A stretch of 23,280 nucleotides of DNA from Candidatus Cardinium hertigii (GCF_003788695.1 NZ_RARA01000023.1:48623-71902), one strand, 5' to 3'. Shown: positions 1-8,607, numbered from the stretch's first letter. The notes: generated by a model from the letters alone, not told the origin. Made by a program: numbers and translations.

Positions 1-374
1 ACAATAGAAATAAAGTTCAGAATATGGATGCCAATGGCTTTAGATAAGTTGCCATAGCCTTGTCCTGCTTGTAGCTGTTCAGTATACAATTTGGCCCAAT
101 AAAACAAAGCCCTTTTATCATAATCTGCTTCATCACTGATTTGGATTTCAATATTAAATAGTTTACCATCTACTGCCTTAGCTTTGAGATCCAATATAGA
201 TGCTTTATCTCCTCGAAAGTTTTGCGGATTGTAGGGATTAAGCAATATAATATCTGCTACTTGATCTTCTGCTGAAACAATGGCGTTGATTAACGAAATC
301 AATAAGTCTTTATTTTCCTCTACGCCAAAAAGTTTCTTAAAGGCTACATCCACACGAGGCGTAATGGCTTGCAT
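1..374 (-). CDS. Rpn-family PD-(D/E)XK nuclease / putative transposase, 5' part
   Basis: The reading frame opens with ATG at 374 and stays open to the window edge (124 codons), so the C-terminal half lies outside. It begins MQAITPRVDVAFKKLFG, the typical start of the PD-(D/E)XK transposase family (PF12784-like, related to Rpn recombination-promoting nucleases). The nuclease core is visible: Asp62 in SILDLKAKA, then Glu76 and Gln78 in FNIEIQ, fitting D-x(n)-ExQ. The segment DKRALFYWAKLY that follows is also typical. These proteins are about 300 residues and usually occur in many copies in Bacteroidota symbionts. Whether this copy is intact cannot be seen. Family assignment is confident; real activity in transposition or DNA cleavage is family knowledge only. 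Confidence 0.85.
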   Translation of the reverse strand, partial: MQAITPRVDVAFKKLFGVEENKDLLISLINAIVSAEDQVADIILLNPYNPQNFRGDKASILDLKAKAVDGKLFNIEIQISDEADYDKRALFYWAKLYTEQLQAGQGYGNLSKAIGIHILNFISI

Positions 375-495
375 ACTAACTATAATTTAGGTTTCAAAAT
401 TTATACACTTGACATGTATGCTTACAATCTATACGTCTAACTAGTTCCTTATGGATAAAGCTATCTTTGCGCTGTTTTGCCCCCTATATGATTCC

Positions 496-975
496 CTATA
501 TTTTATGCATAAAGCTATGCATAAAGCTACCCTTGTACTGGGCTATCCAGTCCAGCGGCACATAGCCATATATATCTTTAGCATGTATATCTGCACCTGC
601 TTTGAGCAGCCTATTAACAACATCCATACTATTATTTTGCTTCTCTGAAACACAGGCCCAATGCAAGGGCGTTCCACCATACAAATCTTTGGCATGGATA
701 TCTGCACCTGCTTTGAGCAGCTGCTCAATAATATCCATGCTCTTTTCTGTCGAAAGATAACAGGCCCAATGTAAAGGTGTACTACCATCCTCATCTGTAA
801 TATGCACATCTGCCTTTGTCTGCAAACATCTTTGTACCTCTATAGGACTACCTGTTTTCACAGCTGAAATTAGAGAAAGTTCTACAGATTTATCTAAATA
901 GGAACTTTGTTTACAACTACCCGCTTGGAAACAGTAGAACATTACACTCGATAAAAGAAATTTTAGATATTTCAT
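496..975 (-). CDS. Short ankyrin-repeat lipoprotein
   Basis: A 159-residue protein if started at ATG 975. An in-frame ATG at 1002 would add nine residues before the signal peptide, so the later start is preferred. Residues 1-21 (MKYLKFLLSSVMFYCFQAGSC) look like a lipoprotein signal with C21 as lipidation site. Three to four ankyrin repeats follow (about residues 31-150), with the hallmark segments GSTPLHWAC, GGTPLHWAC and LLKAGADIHAKD, the last seen twice. The last repeat is degenerate (GYVPLDWIA) and the protein ends abruptly in SFMHSFMHKI, made by a 12-bp duplication, so this may be a truncated member of a longer ankyrin family. It lies 68 bp downstream of the FKBP gene on the same strand. 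Ankyrin proteins of intracellular bacteria often bind host proteins; a host-facing role is inference. Confidence 0.8.
   Translation of the reverse strand: MKYLKFLLSSVMFYCFQAGSCKQSSYLDKSVELSLISAVKTGSPIEVQRCLQTKADVHITDEDGSTPLHWACYLSTEKSMDIIEQLLKAGADIHAKDLYGGTPLHWACVSEKQNNSMDVVNRLLKAGADIHAKDIYGYVPLDWIAQYKGSFMHSFMHKI
505..528. repeat. 12-bp perfect tandem duplication at the 3' end of the ankyrin gene
   Basis: The unit atgcataaagct occurs twice back to back (505-516, 517-528). It encodes the repeated SFMH at the C-terminus of the short ankyrin protein. A similar 12-mer, atggataaagct, lies outside the gene at 451-462, which suggests local slippage or duplication around the gene's end. Confidence 0.75.
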
Positions 976-1043
976 ATAGTTATCGATAGAGCCAGTTAAC
1001 ACACCACACTATAACGTCCTGGTACTGTTATCTTCCAGAAAGA

Positions 1044-2075
1044 CTAAAAAACATCCACAACCTCAATCTCAAATAGTAAGACAGCATTGCCAGGAATACG
1101 CTTGCTTGTAACATCCTCTCCATATGCTAAGACAGAAGGTATAAAAAAACGTGCTTTTTCATTTTTCTTTAACAATAATAACCCTTCCTCCCATCCTGGA
1201 ATAACAGAATTAACGCCTACTTGGAATTCAAAAGGGACATACGCTTTAGGCGGCAAATAAATATTATGAGATTTTGCAATCTCCTCATTAGTTGTGTCAA
1301 AAACAGAGCCATCTAGTAACCTTCCCGTATAGTTGATTTTAACACACTTTCCTTTAACAATAGGAATATCCTCAGAAGACTGATCAACAATATAAAAAAG
1401 GCCAGAATCAGTGGAAGAAGCTTGTATATTATGCGCAGCCAAATAGTCAGTGATGAGCTGTTTATCTTTTTCTAATTGCTGTTTATCTTTTTCTAATTGC
1501 TGTTTATCTTTTTCTAATTGAGCCGCACGCTTGGTAGTCATTAATTGATCGTACTCTTCCTGATTCATAATCTTTTTTATTTCAACATCCATTACTAGTT
1601 CATCATCTTTCTTTAGATCGTTAAATTCTAGAATCTTATCAAGATCCGCCGCTGCATCTTTTAAATAATATTGGGGAGAGAACTTAAAAATCACCCGCTG
1701 TTTCTCTTCAACTATATTTAGCATTTCAGCAAGCTGCTTATTAGTTGATGTTAAATCATCATAACGCAATAAGAAGGGTTGTGGCTCCTTAAGCGTATCT
1801 ATTAATACTCTTTCTTCTTTTTTTGCATTGGGCACATGCTCCTCCTCCGCTTTTTCTCCCTTTTTATATGCCAATTTCATCACAAGAACCATATCTACCA
1901 CGTCTCCATCTTTTACTTTTTTTCCATTGCCTACCATCATCTTCTTATAAGAAAAACCAGATGGCACAGTTATAAAAGGATACAGATAACGATGAAATTG
2001 GTGATTATACCAAACAAGCCCTGCTACCAATGTCAATAGCACTAAAAAAAATGCTGTAATATTTTTACGTTTCAT
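1044..2075 (-). CDS. Membrane-anchored FKBP-type peptidyl-prolyl isomerase (GldI-like)
   Basis: A 343-residue envelope protein. Residues 6-23 form a single N-terminal membrane segment with no lipobox cysteine, so it is anchored by a helix rather than a lipid. Residues 38-175 contain a diverged region resembling a partial FKBP fold (VKDGDVVDMVLVMKLAY). Residues 186-206 are three exact copies of QLEKDKQ, a short charged helix linker. Residues about 225-343 are a complete FKBP domain, with VKINYTGRLLDGSVFDTT, VIPGWEEGLLLL and a closing AVLLFEIEVVDVF. FKBP domains catalyse cis-trans proline isomerisation; here this would happen in the periplasm, helping exported proteins fold. Only 22 bp separate it from nrnA upstream, and ppiD precedes that, so the three probably form one operon. 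In flavobacteria gldI sits beside an nrnA-like gene; GldI itself is a lipoprotein, which differs here. Confidence 0.85.
   Translation of the reverse strand: MKRKNITAFFLVLLTLVAGLVWYNHQFHRYLYPFITVPSGFSYKKMMVGNGKKVKDGDVVDMVLVMKLAYKKGEKAEEEHVPNAKKEERVLIDTLKEPQPFLLRYDDLTSTNKQLAEMLNIVEEKQRVIFKFSPQYYLKDAAADLDKILEFNDLKKDDELVMDVEIKKIMNQEEYDQLMTTKRAAQLEKDKQQLEKDKQQLEKDKQLITDYLAAHNIQASSTDSGLFYIVDQSSEDIPIVKGKCVKINYTGRLLDGSVFDTTNEEIAKSHNIYLPPKAYVPFEFQVGVNSVIPGWEEGLLLLKKNEKARFFIPSVLAYGEDVTSKRIPGNAVLLFEIEVVDVF
1458..1520. repeat. 3 x 21-bp in-frame tandem repeat in the FKBP gene
   Basis: Three copies of a 21-bp unit (ctgtttatctttttctaattg on the plus strand) encode three QLEKDKQ heptads in the linker between the two halves of the FKBP protein. 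Loss or gain of a unit would keep the frame. Confidence 0.8.
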
Positions 2076-2097
2076 CTCGTTTATTTAAAAATTAAAG

Positions 2098-3099
2098 TTA
2101 AAAATGTATACTTTTTAATATTTGTTCAAATTGGTCGACCGTTTCGGTCAAACTTAAATTAGAAACGCCTCCTGCAGCATTTTTATGGCCTCCACCATTA
2201 AAATACTTCTTGGCGATCAAGTTAACGGATATATCCCCCACGGAACGAAGAGAAATATATACCATATCATCTTTTTCCCTTAATACCGCCGCTAACCATA
2301 CCTCTTTTAACGAAAGAGCATAATCTACAAGCCCTTCTGTATCACCACTTTGTAAATCAAATCTTTTATAATCCTCTTTTTGAATAACAAAATAAGCTGT
2401 ATGAAATGCTGGTAGAAAAACCAAACGCTGGCTAACCGCAAAACTAAAAAAATGTAATCTACTAAGCGACTTATTATCGTAAATAAGTTGCTGTACGCTA
2501 CAAGCATCTACCCCACATTCCATTAAATCCGCTACAATCCGATGGGTTTTGGGGGTAGTATTTGGATTTTTAAACGAGTTGGTATCGGTTATAAGACCAG
2601 CATACAAACAAGTAGCCATAGATGCGGTGATTTTGCTTTTCTGCTCTAATAATGATATAAAAAGTTGGAATGCTACTTCTGCACTAGCAGCAGCTTTAGG
2701 ATCCCAAAAAAAAAGATCTGCAAAATCTTCCGGTTCTCTATGATGGTCAATCACAATCTTGAATATATCAGGACTTTCTAATATAAATGCCAATGCACCC
2801 AAACGACTGGAAACAGAAAAATCAATACAAAAAAGCAAATCTATCTTCCCTATTTTCTCCAATAACACCTCTTTGGTATAGTGTTCCGCTATAAGTACAT
2901 CATTTACCCCAGGAAGCCAAGATAAAAACTTAGGATATTCCGTTGGAGTAATTACATCTACTTTATGTCCCTGTTCTTTTAAGTACAAAGCCAAAGCTAA
3001 AGAAGTCCCAAGTGCATCTGCATCAGGCTGAGCATGCATAACCACTACAATCCGTTTCGGACTAGCTAGCTGCTCTTTTAGAATAGATATATCGTACAT
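2098..3099 (-). CDS. nrnA: DHH/DHHA1 phosphoesterase, NrnA-like oligoribonuclease / pAp phosphatase
   Basis: A 333-residue protein with every expected motif: HAQPDADALG at 22-31 (first metal motif), CIDFS with Asp93, IDHH at 117-120 (the DHH signature), and GGGHKNAAGG at 302-311 (DHHA1 substrate-binding loop). Length matches the family. NrnA proteins degrade short RNA oligonucleotides and dephosphorylate 3'-phosphoadenosine-5'-phosphate, using Mn2+ in the cytoplasm; which of these dominates here cannot be told. It lies between the ppiD-like gene (54 bp upstream) and the FKBP gene (22 bp downstream) on the same strand, as in other Bacteroidota. The ATG at 3099 starts directly before the first beta strand, so the start looks right. 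Confidence 0.9.
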   Translation of the reverse strand: MYDISILKEQLASPKRIVVVMHAQPDADALGTSLALALYLKEQGHKVDVITPTEYPKFLSWLPGVNDVLIAEHYTKEVLLEKIGKIDLLFCIDFSVSSRLGALAFILESPDIFKIVIDHHREPEDFADLFFWDPKAAASAEVAFQLFISLLEQKSKITASMATCLYAGLITDTNSFKNPNTTPKTHRIVADLMECGVDACSVQQLIYDNKSLSRLHFFSFAVSQRLVFLPAFHTAYFVIQKEDYKRFDLQSGDTEGLVDYALSLKEVWLAAVLREKDDMVYISLRSVGDISVNLIAKKYFNGGGHKNAAGGVSNLSLTETVDQFEQILKSIHF

Positions 3100-3153
3100 A
3101 TAAAATGCAATCTACTAAAAGTTTATGACACAGAAAAACTAATTCCCCGGAGC

Positions 3154-4953
3154 TTATTCGTATTTATATCTCTGGTCGATAACTTTGGCCAATTCTTCCA
3201 GACTCTTACTAACATAAAAGGGTTGCATCCATCGCTCTATCTGCTTCATAGAGGCATCCGGCTGATCTAAACACTCCGTTTCTTTGTTATATTTTTTCTT
3301 TACATAGGCCATAAAAACGCCTTCTTCATCAATAATAGGAGGGCTGATGGAACCTGTCGACAAACCAAAACATGTTCCCACAAAAGCCTTGGCCTTCCTA
3401 AAATGCTTGTGGTCATTTTCCAAAAAACTCAGACGCTCTACCGACTGTACTGCTATATGATTTCCATATTGTTCCGCAATGCTTGATAACGTATTAGATT
3501 GAATCTGTTTAAGTTTATCCAGAATTATTTTAGCTTTTTCTTGATGCAGCACCTTACGATATACTGCATTACGCACCGAATGCAAAGGCACCAAATCACC
3601 TGCCTTGACCTGGTCAAACATAACAGCTAATAGATACACTTCTCCTAAATCAAAAATCTTGGAAACTTTACCCACCGTAGCTTCATTATATAACCAACGC
3701 ACCACCTCTCGAGCAGCTGCATACGCGCCAATAGATTCATCGGAGGGAGCTACCTCTTCTTTTTGAATGGCTACTTTTTCATTAGCAGCAAATGTTTGCA
3801 AATCATTTAAATTTTTTATGCTAGCCGTAAGATGTTGTACCTTTCTAAAACATTTATTACGTGTATAATCACTGATCATCATTTTTTTTTCTATTACAGC
3901 TATTTGATATTGATAAGAAGTCTTCTCTTTTTTAATGGCCATCACTCTATAGAACATATAACTTCCATTTTCCATAATAGGCCCTACCACCATGTCTTTA
4001 GCAAGGGTATGATGCATTTTGGCAAGTGCCGCAGGGAGATCATCGGCTATACATTCCAAACGAGTCGCTTCAACTGTTCCATCTGTATGTTGCTCAGCAA
4101 AAATATAGGGATCGGCTGCAGTAGAAAATTGCACCGCAAGAGAACTTAATTCTTCTTTAAAATCAGCGCTATCCTTTTCATCTGGCTTAACAGGGAAAGT
4201 TATATACATAATAGACCTACTTTCTGAAGCTTTATAATGGCTTCTATGGGCAGCCATATAATCTTGTAATTGTTGATCTGTAGGTACAACTAAATCATCG
4301 CTAACCGTAGTAAAAGGGATATAAAGATAATCTACATCACGTAACGTACTAGCATGTTGCCTATTTTGTTTTTCTTCAGCTGATGTAACAAAGCAACTTT
4401 GAAGCATTAACTGATGCAATTTTTCTTTGGCTCTTGTTATAGCCAATTCTTTTTCGACCTGGCACCACCACAATTTCGCCCGTTCATCTTTAGATAAATT
4501 GTCCAGAAAGGTTAGTAATTTTTGCTGATCAAAAGTACCCGTTTCAGGATCCTTAAACCAACTCTGAATACGTGTATCAATATGTTTCCCTTGTACCAAA
4601 TCGACCAGCTCATTGGCGCTTCCGACCATACCAATTTGTTTTATTTCTTTGGCGTAAAGCATATCCTCAACTAATTTACGCCAAACTTTACTCTTCAAAC
4701 GAATTTGTTCCTCTGTTGTTAGAGGCTTTCCTTGACTTTTAACATTACGATATATCTCTTCATGCAATTTACGATAATCCGTATAGCTGATTTTTTCCCC
4801 AGCTACGGTACCAATTTGCGCCTTACTATTACCAAAGAGATAAAAAAAGATGCCCCTTATATCACTACTCAAGAACATAATGATCAATAGAACGACCACA
4901 ACAGCCACAAAAGTATTACCAGCGTTTTTTCTAATATTGCTAAGAATTGCCAT
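3154..4953 (-). CDS. ppiD: PpiD/SurA-type membrane-anchored periplasmic chaperone (peptidyl-prolyl isomerase family)
   Basis: A 599-residue protein starting MAILSNIRKNAGNTFVAVVV, with one N-terminal membrane helix at about 13-29. A SurA-N-like chaperone region follows (VAGEKISYTDYRKLHEEIYR, then WRKLVEDMLYAKEIKQ). This matches PpiD, the inner-membrane chaperone that helps newly exported proteins fold. The central part, about 240-400, is where a parvulin isomerase domain should be, but the usual GGdLG and hydrophobic active-site signatures are not recognisable, so it may act only as a chaperone. A second parvulin-like tail (VGTCFGLSTGSISPPI with MAYVKKK) appears at about 535-570. It is the first gene of the putative ppiD-nrnA-FKBP operon. 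Family assignment is good; enzymatic activity is doubtful. Confidence 0.8.
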   Translation of the reverse strand: MAILSNIRKNAGNTFVAVVVVLLIIMFLSSDIRGIFFYLFGNSKAQIGTVAGEKISYTDYRKLHEEIYRNVKSQGKPLTTEEQIRLKSKVWRKLVEDMLYAKEIKQIGMVGSANELVDLVQGKHIDTRIQSWFKDPETGTFDQQKLLTFLDNLSKDERAKLWWCQVEKELAITRAKEKLHQLMLQSCFVTSAEEKQNRQHASTLRDVDYLYIPFTTVSDDLVVPTDQQLQDYMAAHRSHYKASESRSIMYITFPVKPDEKDSADFKEELSSLAVQFSTAADPYIFAEQHTDGTVEATRLECIADDLPAALAKMHHTLAKDMVVGPIMENGSYMFYRVMAIKKEKTSYQYQIAVIEKKMMISDYTRNKCFRKVQHLTASIKNLNDLQTFAANEKVAIQKEEVAPSDESIGAYAAAREVVRWLYNEATVGKVSKIFDLGEVYLLAVMFDQVKAGDLVPLHSVRNAVYRKVLHQEKAKIILDKLKQIQSNTLSSIAEQYGNHIAVQSVERLSFLENDHKHFRKAKAFVGTCFGLSTGSISPPIIDEEGVFMAYVKKKYNKETECLDQPDASMKQIERWMQPFYVSKSLEELAKVIDQRYKYE

Positions 4954-5102
4954 GTATAAAATTAAAATTAAAAATCAACCAATTGGCCCCATATTCTATA
5001 CGCCAATAGTTACATCACATTGGTAAATAAAACGTATAAGCTACCTATGTATTCCCTAAGTATATAGGGGGTACAATCGATTTATAAACCACAAAACAGG
5101 TA

Positions 5103-5576
5103 CTATTTTAATAGCCCTTTTCGTTGCAATACAGTTGTAAAAAATTTTATTTCATTATCACCATTAAATATTTTAAATGGAAGATAAAAAAACTGAACCT
5201 TAGACCGTACCAAGAGAAAGTATTCTTTTTTTTTATACGCCTTCGTAAGGTCTATCCAAGGTATGGACATCCCTTGCTTGGGATTTACCTGCATAATTAA
5301 ATATTGGTTATTAATTTCATAAGTTATTCGCTCAAACATAGGGCGATTTTCTTCTAGCTGCGTAAGTCCATAAAATTGAATTACCCAAAAAAGCAAATAA
5401 CAGATAAAACATATCATACCACCTACAGCAAACCAAATAGTGGGTATCAAAAATGTACCACTCATAAAAAGCACAAGCAGGGGCACTATCCACCATTGTA
5501 TACGTAAAATATTTTGTATCCCTAGCCTTATATAGAGAATAGCCGGTACCTTATACTTTTTTGTTTTGACAATCAT
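5103..5576 (-). CDS. YcxB-like small membrane protein
   Basis: A 157-residue protein with a short cytoplasmic N-terminus, two membrane helices at about 28-46 and 48-68, and a C-terminal beta-rich domain of about 75 residues. That domain contains SIPWIDLTKAYKKKEYFLLV and QFFYLPFKIF, resembling the YcxB-like C-terminal domain (PF14317-like), a PH-like fold. The function of this family is unknown. The gene is transcribed away from nhaD. The ATG at 5576 is preceded by a duplicated 11-bp segment (aatcatgtttc twice on the plus strand) that creates a second upstream ATG out of frame. Assignment rests on architecture and the C-terminal pattern, and is moderately sure. Confidence 0.7.
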   Translation of the reverse strand: MIVKTKKYKVPAILYIRLGIQNILRIQWWIVPLLVLFMSGTFLIPTIWFAVGGMICFICYLLFWVIQFYGLTQLEENRPMFERITYEINNQYLIMQVNPKQGMSIPWIDLTKAYKKKEYFLLVRSKVQFFYLPFKIFNGDNEIKFFTTVLQRKGLLK

Positions 5577-5587
5577 GTTTCAATCAT
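5573..5587 (-). promoter_or_regulatory. Four-codon upstream ORF overlapping the YcxB-like start codon
   Basis: An 11-bp duplication at the start of the YcxB-like gene creates ATG ATT GAA ACA TGA. Its stop overlaps the real start in an ATGA arrangement (TGA at 5575-5573, ATG at 5576-5574). This could couple or reduce translation, but it may simply be a by-product of the duplication. Confidence 0.3.
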
Positions 5588-5777
5588 GTTTCGATCAAAT
5601 AATGACTTAAAAAGAGAGTTGCATATAACCATCATGCCAATTTTATTAATTTTCATCTTAACTTAGGTGTTATCATCTTAAAGCCTTGTGCAATATAATG
5701 ATTTTTACTTATAAGGTAGTATATTGGGTACAGTTAATTACTGTTTTTTCTTAGTTTTATTCTAAAAATCAGATCTT

Positions 5778-7133
5778 ATGCTTGATACATTACCAGCAGG
5801 AGGTACTATGCTTCCTCCTTATTGCTTAGCCCTGCCTTTTATCACTTTATTGTTGATGATTGCTACAGGGCCTTTACTGTTCCCACATTTTTGGCATAAA
5901 CATTATCCAAAAGTAGCCATATTATTGGCTTCTTTTGTTATGGCTTACTACTGTATCGTTTTAGAAAACAAGATTAAACCTGTAGAAGCAGCCGCAGAAT
6001 ACATACAATTTATCTCTTTAATCACCGCTTTATACATGGCGACAAATGGTATCTTAATTAAGATACACGCACGAACGACCCCCTTAGCCAATATAATCTT
6101 ACTTTTCATAGGTGCGCTAGCGGCTAACGTAATAGGTACTACTGGTGCTTCTATGCTTTTCATCCGTCCTTATATAAGATTAAATAAACATCGGATTAAA
6201 TCCTACCACATTGTATTCTTTATATTTATAGTCAGTAATATAGGGGGTGCATTAACCCCTATTGGGGATCCGCCATTATTTTTAGGATTTCTTAAAGGAA
6301 TACCTTTTGGATGGACCTTGATTCATAATTTTTTACCTTGGTTGATAGCTATTTTAATGATTTTATCTATTTTTTATATATTGGATAAAAGTAATAAAGA
6401 TCTATCTGATCCGCAATATACCAACTATTCCCGTAAGGGAATGATTTCCATTAGGGGAAGTAAGCACCTCATTTGGCTAGGCATAATTATGGGAGCGGTC
6501 TTCTTAGATGTAACTATGCTCCCATGGCTACCTACTATTGCTTATCATGGCCATCATATTTCTTTTGTACGGGAACTAATTATGTTGATAGTAGCTGCAC
6601 TTGCCTACTATACATCAGACAAAAAAGTATTGATATCAAACGAATTTAATTTTGAGCCTTTATATGAAGTCTGCTTAATTTTTATAAAAAATTTTGGTAC
6701 AATGATTCCCGCACTTGAACTGATTGGTAGTTTTGCGCAATCTGAATGGGGTAAGCAACTCATTACGCCAACTAATTTATACTGGGGATCAGGTGTTTTT
6801 TCTGCTATTTTGGATAATGCACCGACCTATCTCAACTTTGTAACCGCCAGTATGGCCTCGCACGGGGCAGATATTTCGCTTGTAGCAAGCGTACAAGCTT
6901 ATGCAGCAGGCGGTATCTACCCTAATTCAGTTATGGAGCTAAAAGCTATTTCCCTAGCCTCTGTTTGTTTTGGTGCTATGACCTATATTGGGAATGGTCC
7001 TAATTTTATGGTTAAATCTATTGCAGAACAAGCAGGCATAAAAATGCCTTCCTTCGGGAAATATATATATCGATTTTCATTACCTTTTTTGTTCCCTATA
7101 CTCTTTATAATCTGGGTTTTGTTCTTTTCCTAA
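5778..7133 (+). CDS. nhaD: NhaD-type Na+/H+ antiporter
   Basis: A 451-residue integral membrane protein of the ion-transporter superfamily, with about eleven hydrophobic segments. Characteristic NhaD stretches are present: NVIGTTGASMLFIRP at 117-131, SNIGGALTPIGDPPLFLGF at 153-171, and ILDNAPTYLNF at 344-354. In this family these polar breaks in the membrane helices carry the ion-binding residues, including the Asp of GDPP and of LDNAP. NhaD swaps internal Na+ (or Li+) for external protons and so maintains ion balance and pH. A second in-frame ATG at 5808 (MLPPYCLALP) sits closer to the first membrane helix and could be the true start. ftsQ follows 56 bp downstream on the same strand. Confidence 0.9.
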   Translation: MLDTLPAGGTMLPPYCLALPFITLLLMIATGPLLFPHFWHKHYPKVAILLASFVMAYYCIVLENKIKPVEAAAEYIQFISLITALYMATNGILIKIHARTTPLANIILLFIGALAANVIGTTGASMLFIRPYIRLNKHRIKSYHIVFFIFIVSNIGGALTPIGDPPLFLGFLKGIPFGWTLIHNFLPWLIAILMILSIFYILDKSNKDLSDPQYTNYSRKGMISIRGSKHLIWLGIIMGAVFLDVTMLPWLPTIAYHGHHISFVRELIMLIVAALAYYTSDKKVLISNEFNFEPLYEVCLIFIKNFGTMIPALELIGSFAQSEWGKQLITPTNLYWGSGVFSAILDNAPTYLNFVTASMASHGADISLVASVQAYAAGGIYPNSVMELKAISLASVCFGAMTYIGNGPNFMVKSIAEQAGIKMPSFGKYIYRFSLPFLFPILFIIWVLFFS

Positions 7134-7189
7134 AAAGCTTAACTAGCCTACAAACTTATAAATACATCTGATTCCTAGATAAGTGGTAA

Positions 7190-7960
7190 ATGGTAAAGAT
7201 GGGTCAAATAGCAAACGGAATCATCTCTTTCCTTTTAGCTATTGGTTTAGGCTTATCTATATTATTAGCAGAAAAAAAACATGCTGCTTTACTATGTGAA
7301 CATATTGAGATAGAAATAAAAGATCATTCTGGGCAATCTGTTATAACAGAAAAAGACATACTGGATTTACTACCATCCATACATAAAACAACCTTAATAG
7401 GCGTTCCACTACAAAAAATTGATACGTATAGCATAACAACCCGGTTAAACCACCAACCATTTGTAAAAAATGTACTGGTTTACAAAACTTGGCATAACAC
7501 TTTAAAAGTGTATTTAGAAACCAAATATGTGATAGCCCGTATGATTAACCCCATTGGTCCCCATAGTATGCAGATGTATATCGACGAAAATGGTGATTTG
7601 ATAGCAATAGAAAATCTTCCCCTACTTCGCTTACTAGTTATAGGCGGTAATCCTGAAAATATAGTGGTAGAAACAGATGGGTTACAGAGATGTGCTAAAG
7701 AACTGCTAAAATTATTACATTGCCTCTATAGAGATCCCTTTTTTCGTTACCAAATTACTAGTTTAGAGGTAGAAAATAACCATAAAATCATTCTTGGAAC
7801 GCAAATAGGGAATCATAAAATAGAATTTGGGTACGCCGAAAACATCTCTGAAAAGCTGGAAAAACTTCGTCTTTTCTATAGCAAGGTTATTCCCTATAAA
7901 GGTTGGAATGCCTACGGTCGTGTAAATTTAGAATTTAAAGATCAGTTGATTTGTGAATAG
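7190..7960 (+). CDS. ftsQ: Cell-division protein FtsQ
   Basis: A 256-residue bitopic membrane protein with a short cytoplasmic N-terminus, one membrane helix at about 11-27, a POTRA-like region from about 38 to 110 (VITEKDILDLLP, then NHQPFVKNVLVYKTWHNTLKVYL), and a beta-rich C-terminal domain. The order and spacing fit FtsQ/DivIB, the periplasmic scaffold that joins the early and late divisome. The conserved YIDENGDLIAI segment follows the POTRA region, as is usual in Bacteroidota FtsQ. In most Bacteroidota ftsQ lies between murC and ftsA-ftsZ; here it follows nhaD, and a DNA-binding regulator comes next. ATG codons at 7190 and 7199 are both possible starts. Confidence 0.8.
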   Translation: MVKMGQIANGIISFLLAIGLGLSILLAEKKHAALLCEHIEIEIKDHSGQSVITEKDILDLLPSIHKTTLIGVPLQKIDTYSITTRLNHQPFVKNVLVYKTWHNTLKVYLETKYVIARMINPIGPHSMQMYIDENGDLIAIENLPLLRLLVIGGNPENIVVETDGLQRCAKELLKLLHCLYRDPFFRYQITSLEVENNHKIILGTQIGNHKIEFGYAENISEKLEKLRLFYSKVIPYKGWNAYGRVNLEFKDQLICE

Positions 7961-8109
7961 ACAACGATTTTCTGCATGATGGGAAAGTGGAGTATTGATG
8001 ACAAAACGTAATGGTCTATTGCAACGGCCTTATAATGTATGATACAGTTTAGGGTTACAATTTTGCAATTACTGGGTTCTTTTTTTTATTTTTAATGTAA
8101 CACTTATAG

Positions 8110-8151
8110 TCAAATAGTTTAAGACATAAATCAAACAGTTTAAAGCATAGA
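8110..8151 (+). promoter_or_regulatory. Tandem 21-bp direct repeats upstream of the HTH gene, possible operator
   Basis: Two adjacent 21-bp units (8110-8130 and 8131-8151), beginning tcaaatagtttaa and tcaaacagtttaa, match at 17 of 21 positions. A third partial copy (tcaaaa) follows at 8152. They end 66 bp before the start codon of the HTH regulator. A spacing of two helical turns would place the units on the same face of the DNA, as expected for a cooperatively bound operator. Function is inference. Confidence 0.4.
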
Positions 8152-8217
8152 TCAAAAAAAAAATGACAAATTCTGTATATTATGTCGACTTCTTACTTAT
8201 TAATTTGCTAATATCAG

Positions 8218-8595
8218 ATGCAACATAGAGGACAAATTATTGAAAATGTAGTGAGAAAAAGCGGGATCTCTCTTTCAGTATTAGCTGCAAAGATGGGCGT
8301 TAGTAGAAATACGCTTTATAATAGATTTAAGGAGCAAAACTTGAATTATGATTTTATATTGACTTTAGGCATGATTATACATTATAATTTTGCAGTAGAA
8401 TTTCCTGAGATGAGGTTAGATACAGCACCTCCAGAAGATGCACGTGCAGAATTATGGAAACTTGAGAAAAAGTATAAAAATCTATTGGAAAAGTATAATC
8501 GACTATTGAAATTTTTGTTGAAAAAGTCGCAAGACACTGACCAGCATGCGCTACATAAAAAGATTAAGGAATTTATAAATTCTTCTTCTTTTTAA
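8218..8595 (+). CDS. Small helix-turn-helix DNA-binding regulator with C-terminal coiled coil
   Basis: A 125-residue protein. Residues 17-38 (GISLSVLAAKMGVSRNTLYN and on) form a clear helix-turn-helix of XRE/Cro type, with the A-x-x-x-G-V-S-R core. The middle section is short and acidic. Residues 74-105 are a heptad-like charged helix (ELWKLEKKYKNLLEKYNRLL) that could form a dimerising coiled coil. The stop is 12 bp before the ksgA start, so the two are probably co-transcribed. Direct repeats at 8110-8151 are a candidate self-regulatory site. Small regulators of this shape are common in Bacteroidota; the target genes are unknown. Confidence 0.75.
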   Translation: MQHRGQIIENVVRKSGISLSVLAAKMGVSRNTLYNRFKEQNLNYDFILTLGMIIHYNFAVEFPEMRLDTAPPEDARAELWKLEKKYKNLLEKYNRLLKFLLKKSQDTDQHALHKKIKEFINSSSF

Positions 8596-8607
8596 GTATT
8601 AAGATAC

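Noticed and set aside
543..809. 88-codon minus-strand ORF within the short ankyrin gene
   Set aside because: A frame-shifted shadow of the ankyrin repeats; the repeat DNA makes it look regular.
8198..8206. TTAATTTG upstream of the HTH gene as a promoter -7 box
   Set aside because: One mismatch, and no TTG at the right distance upstream.
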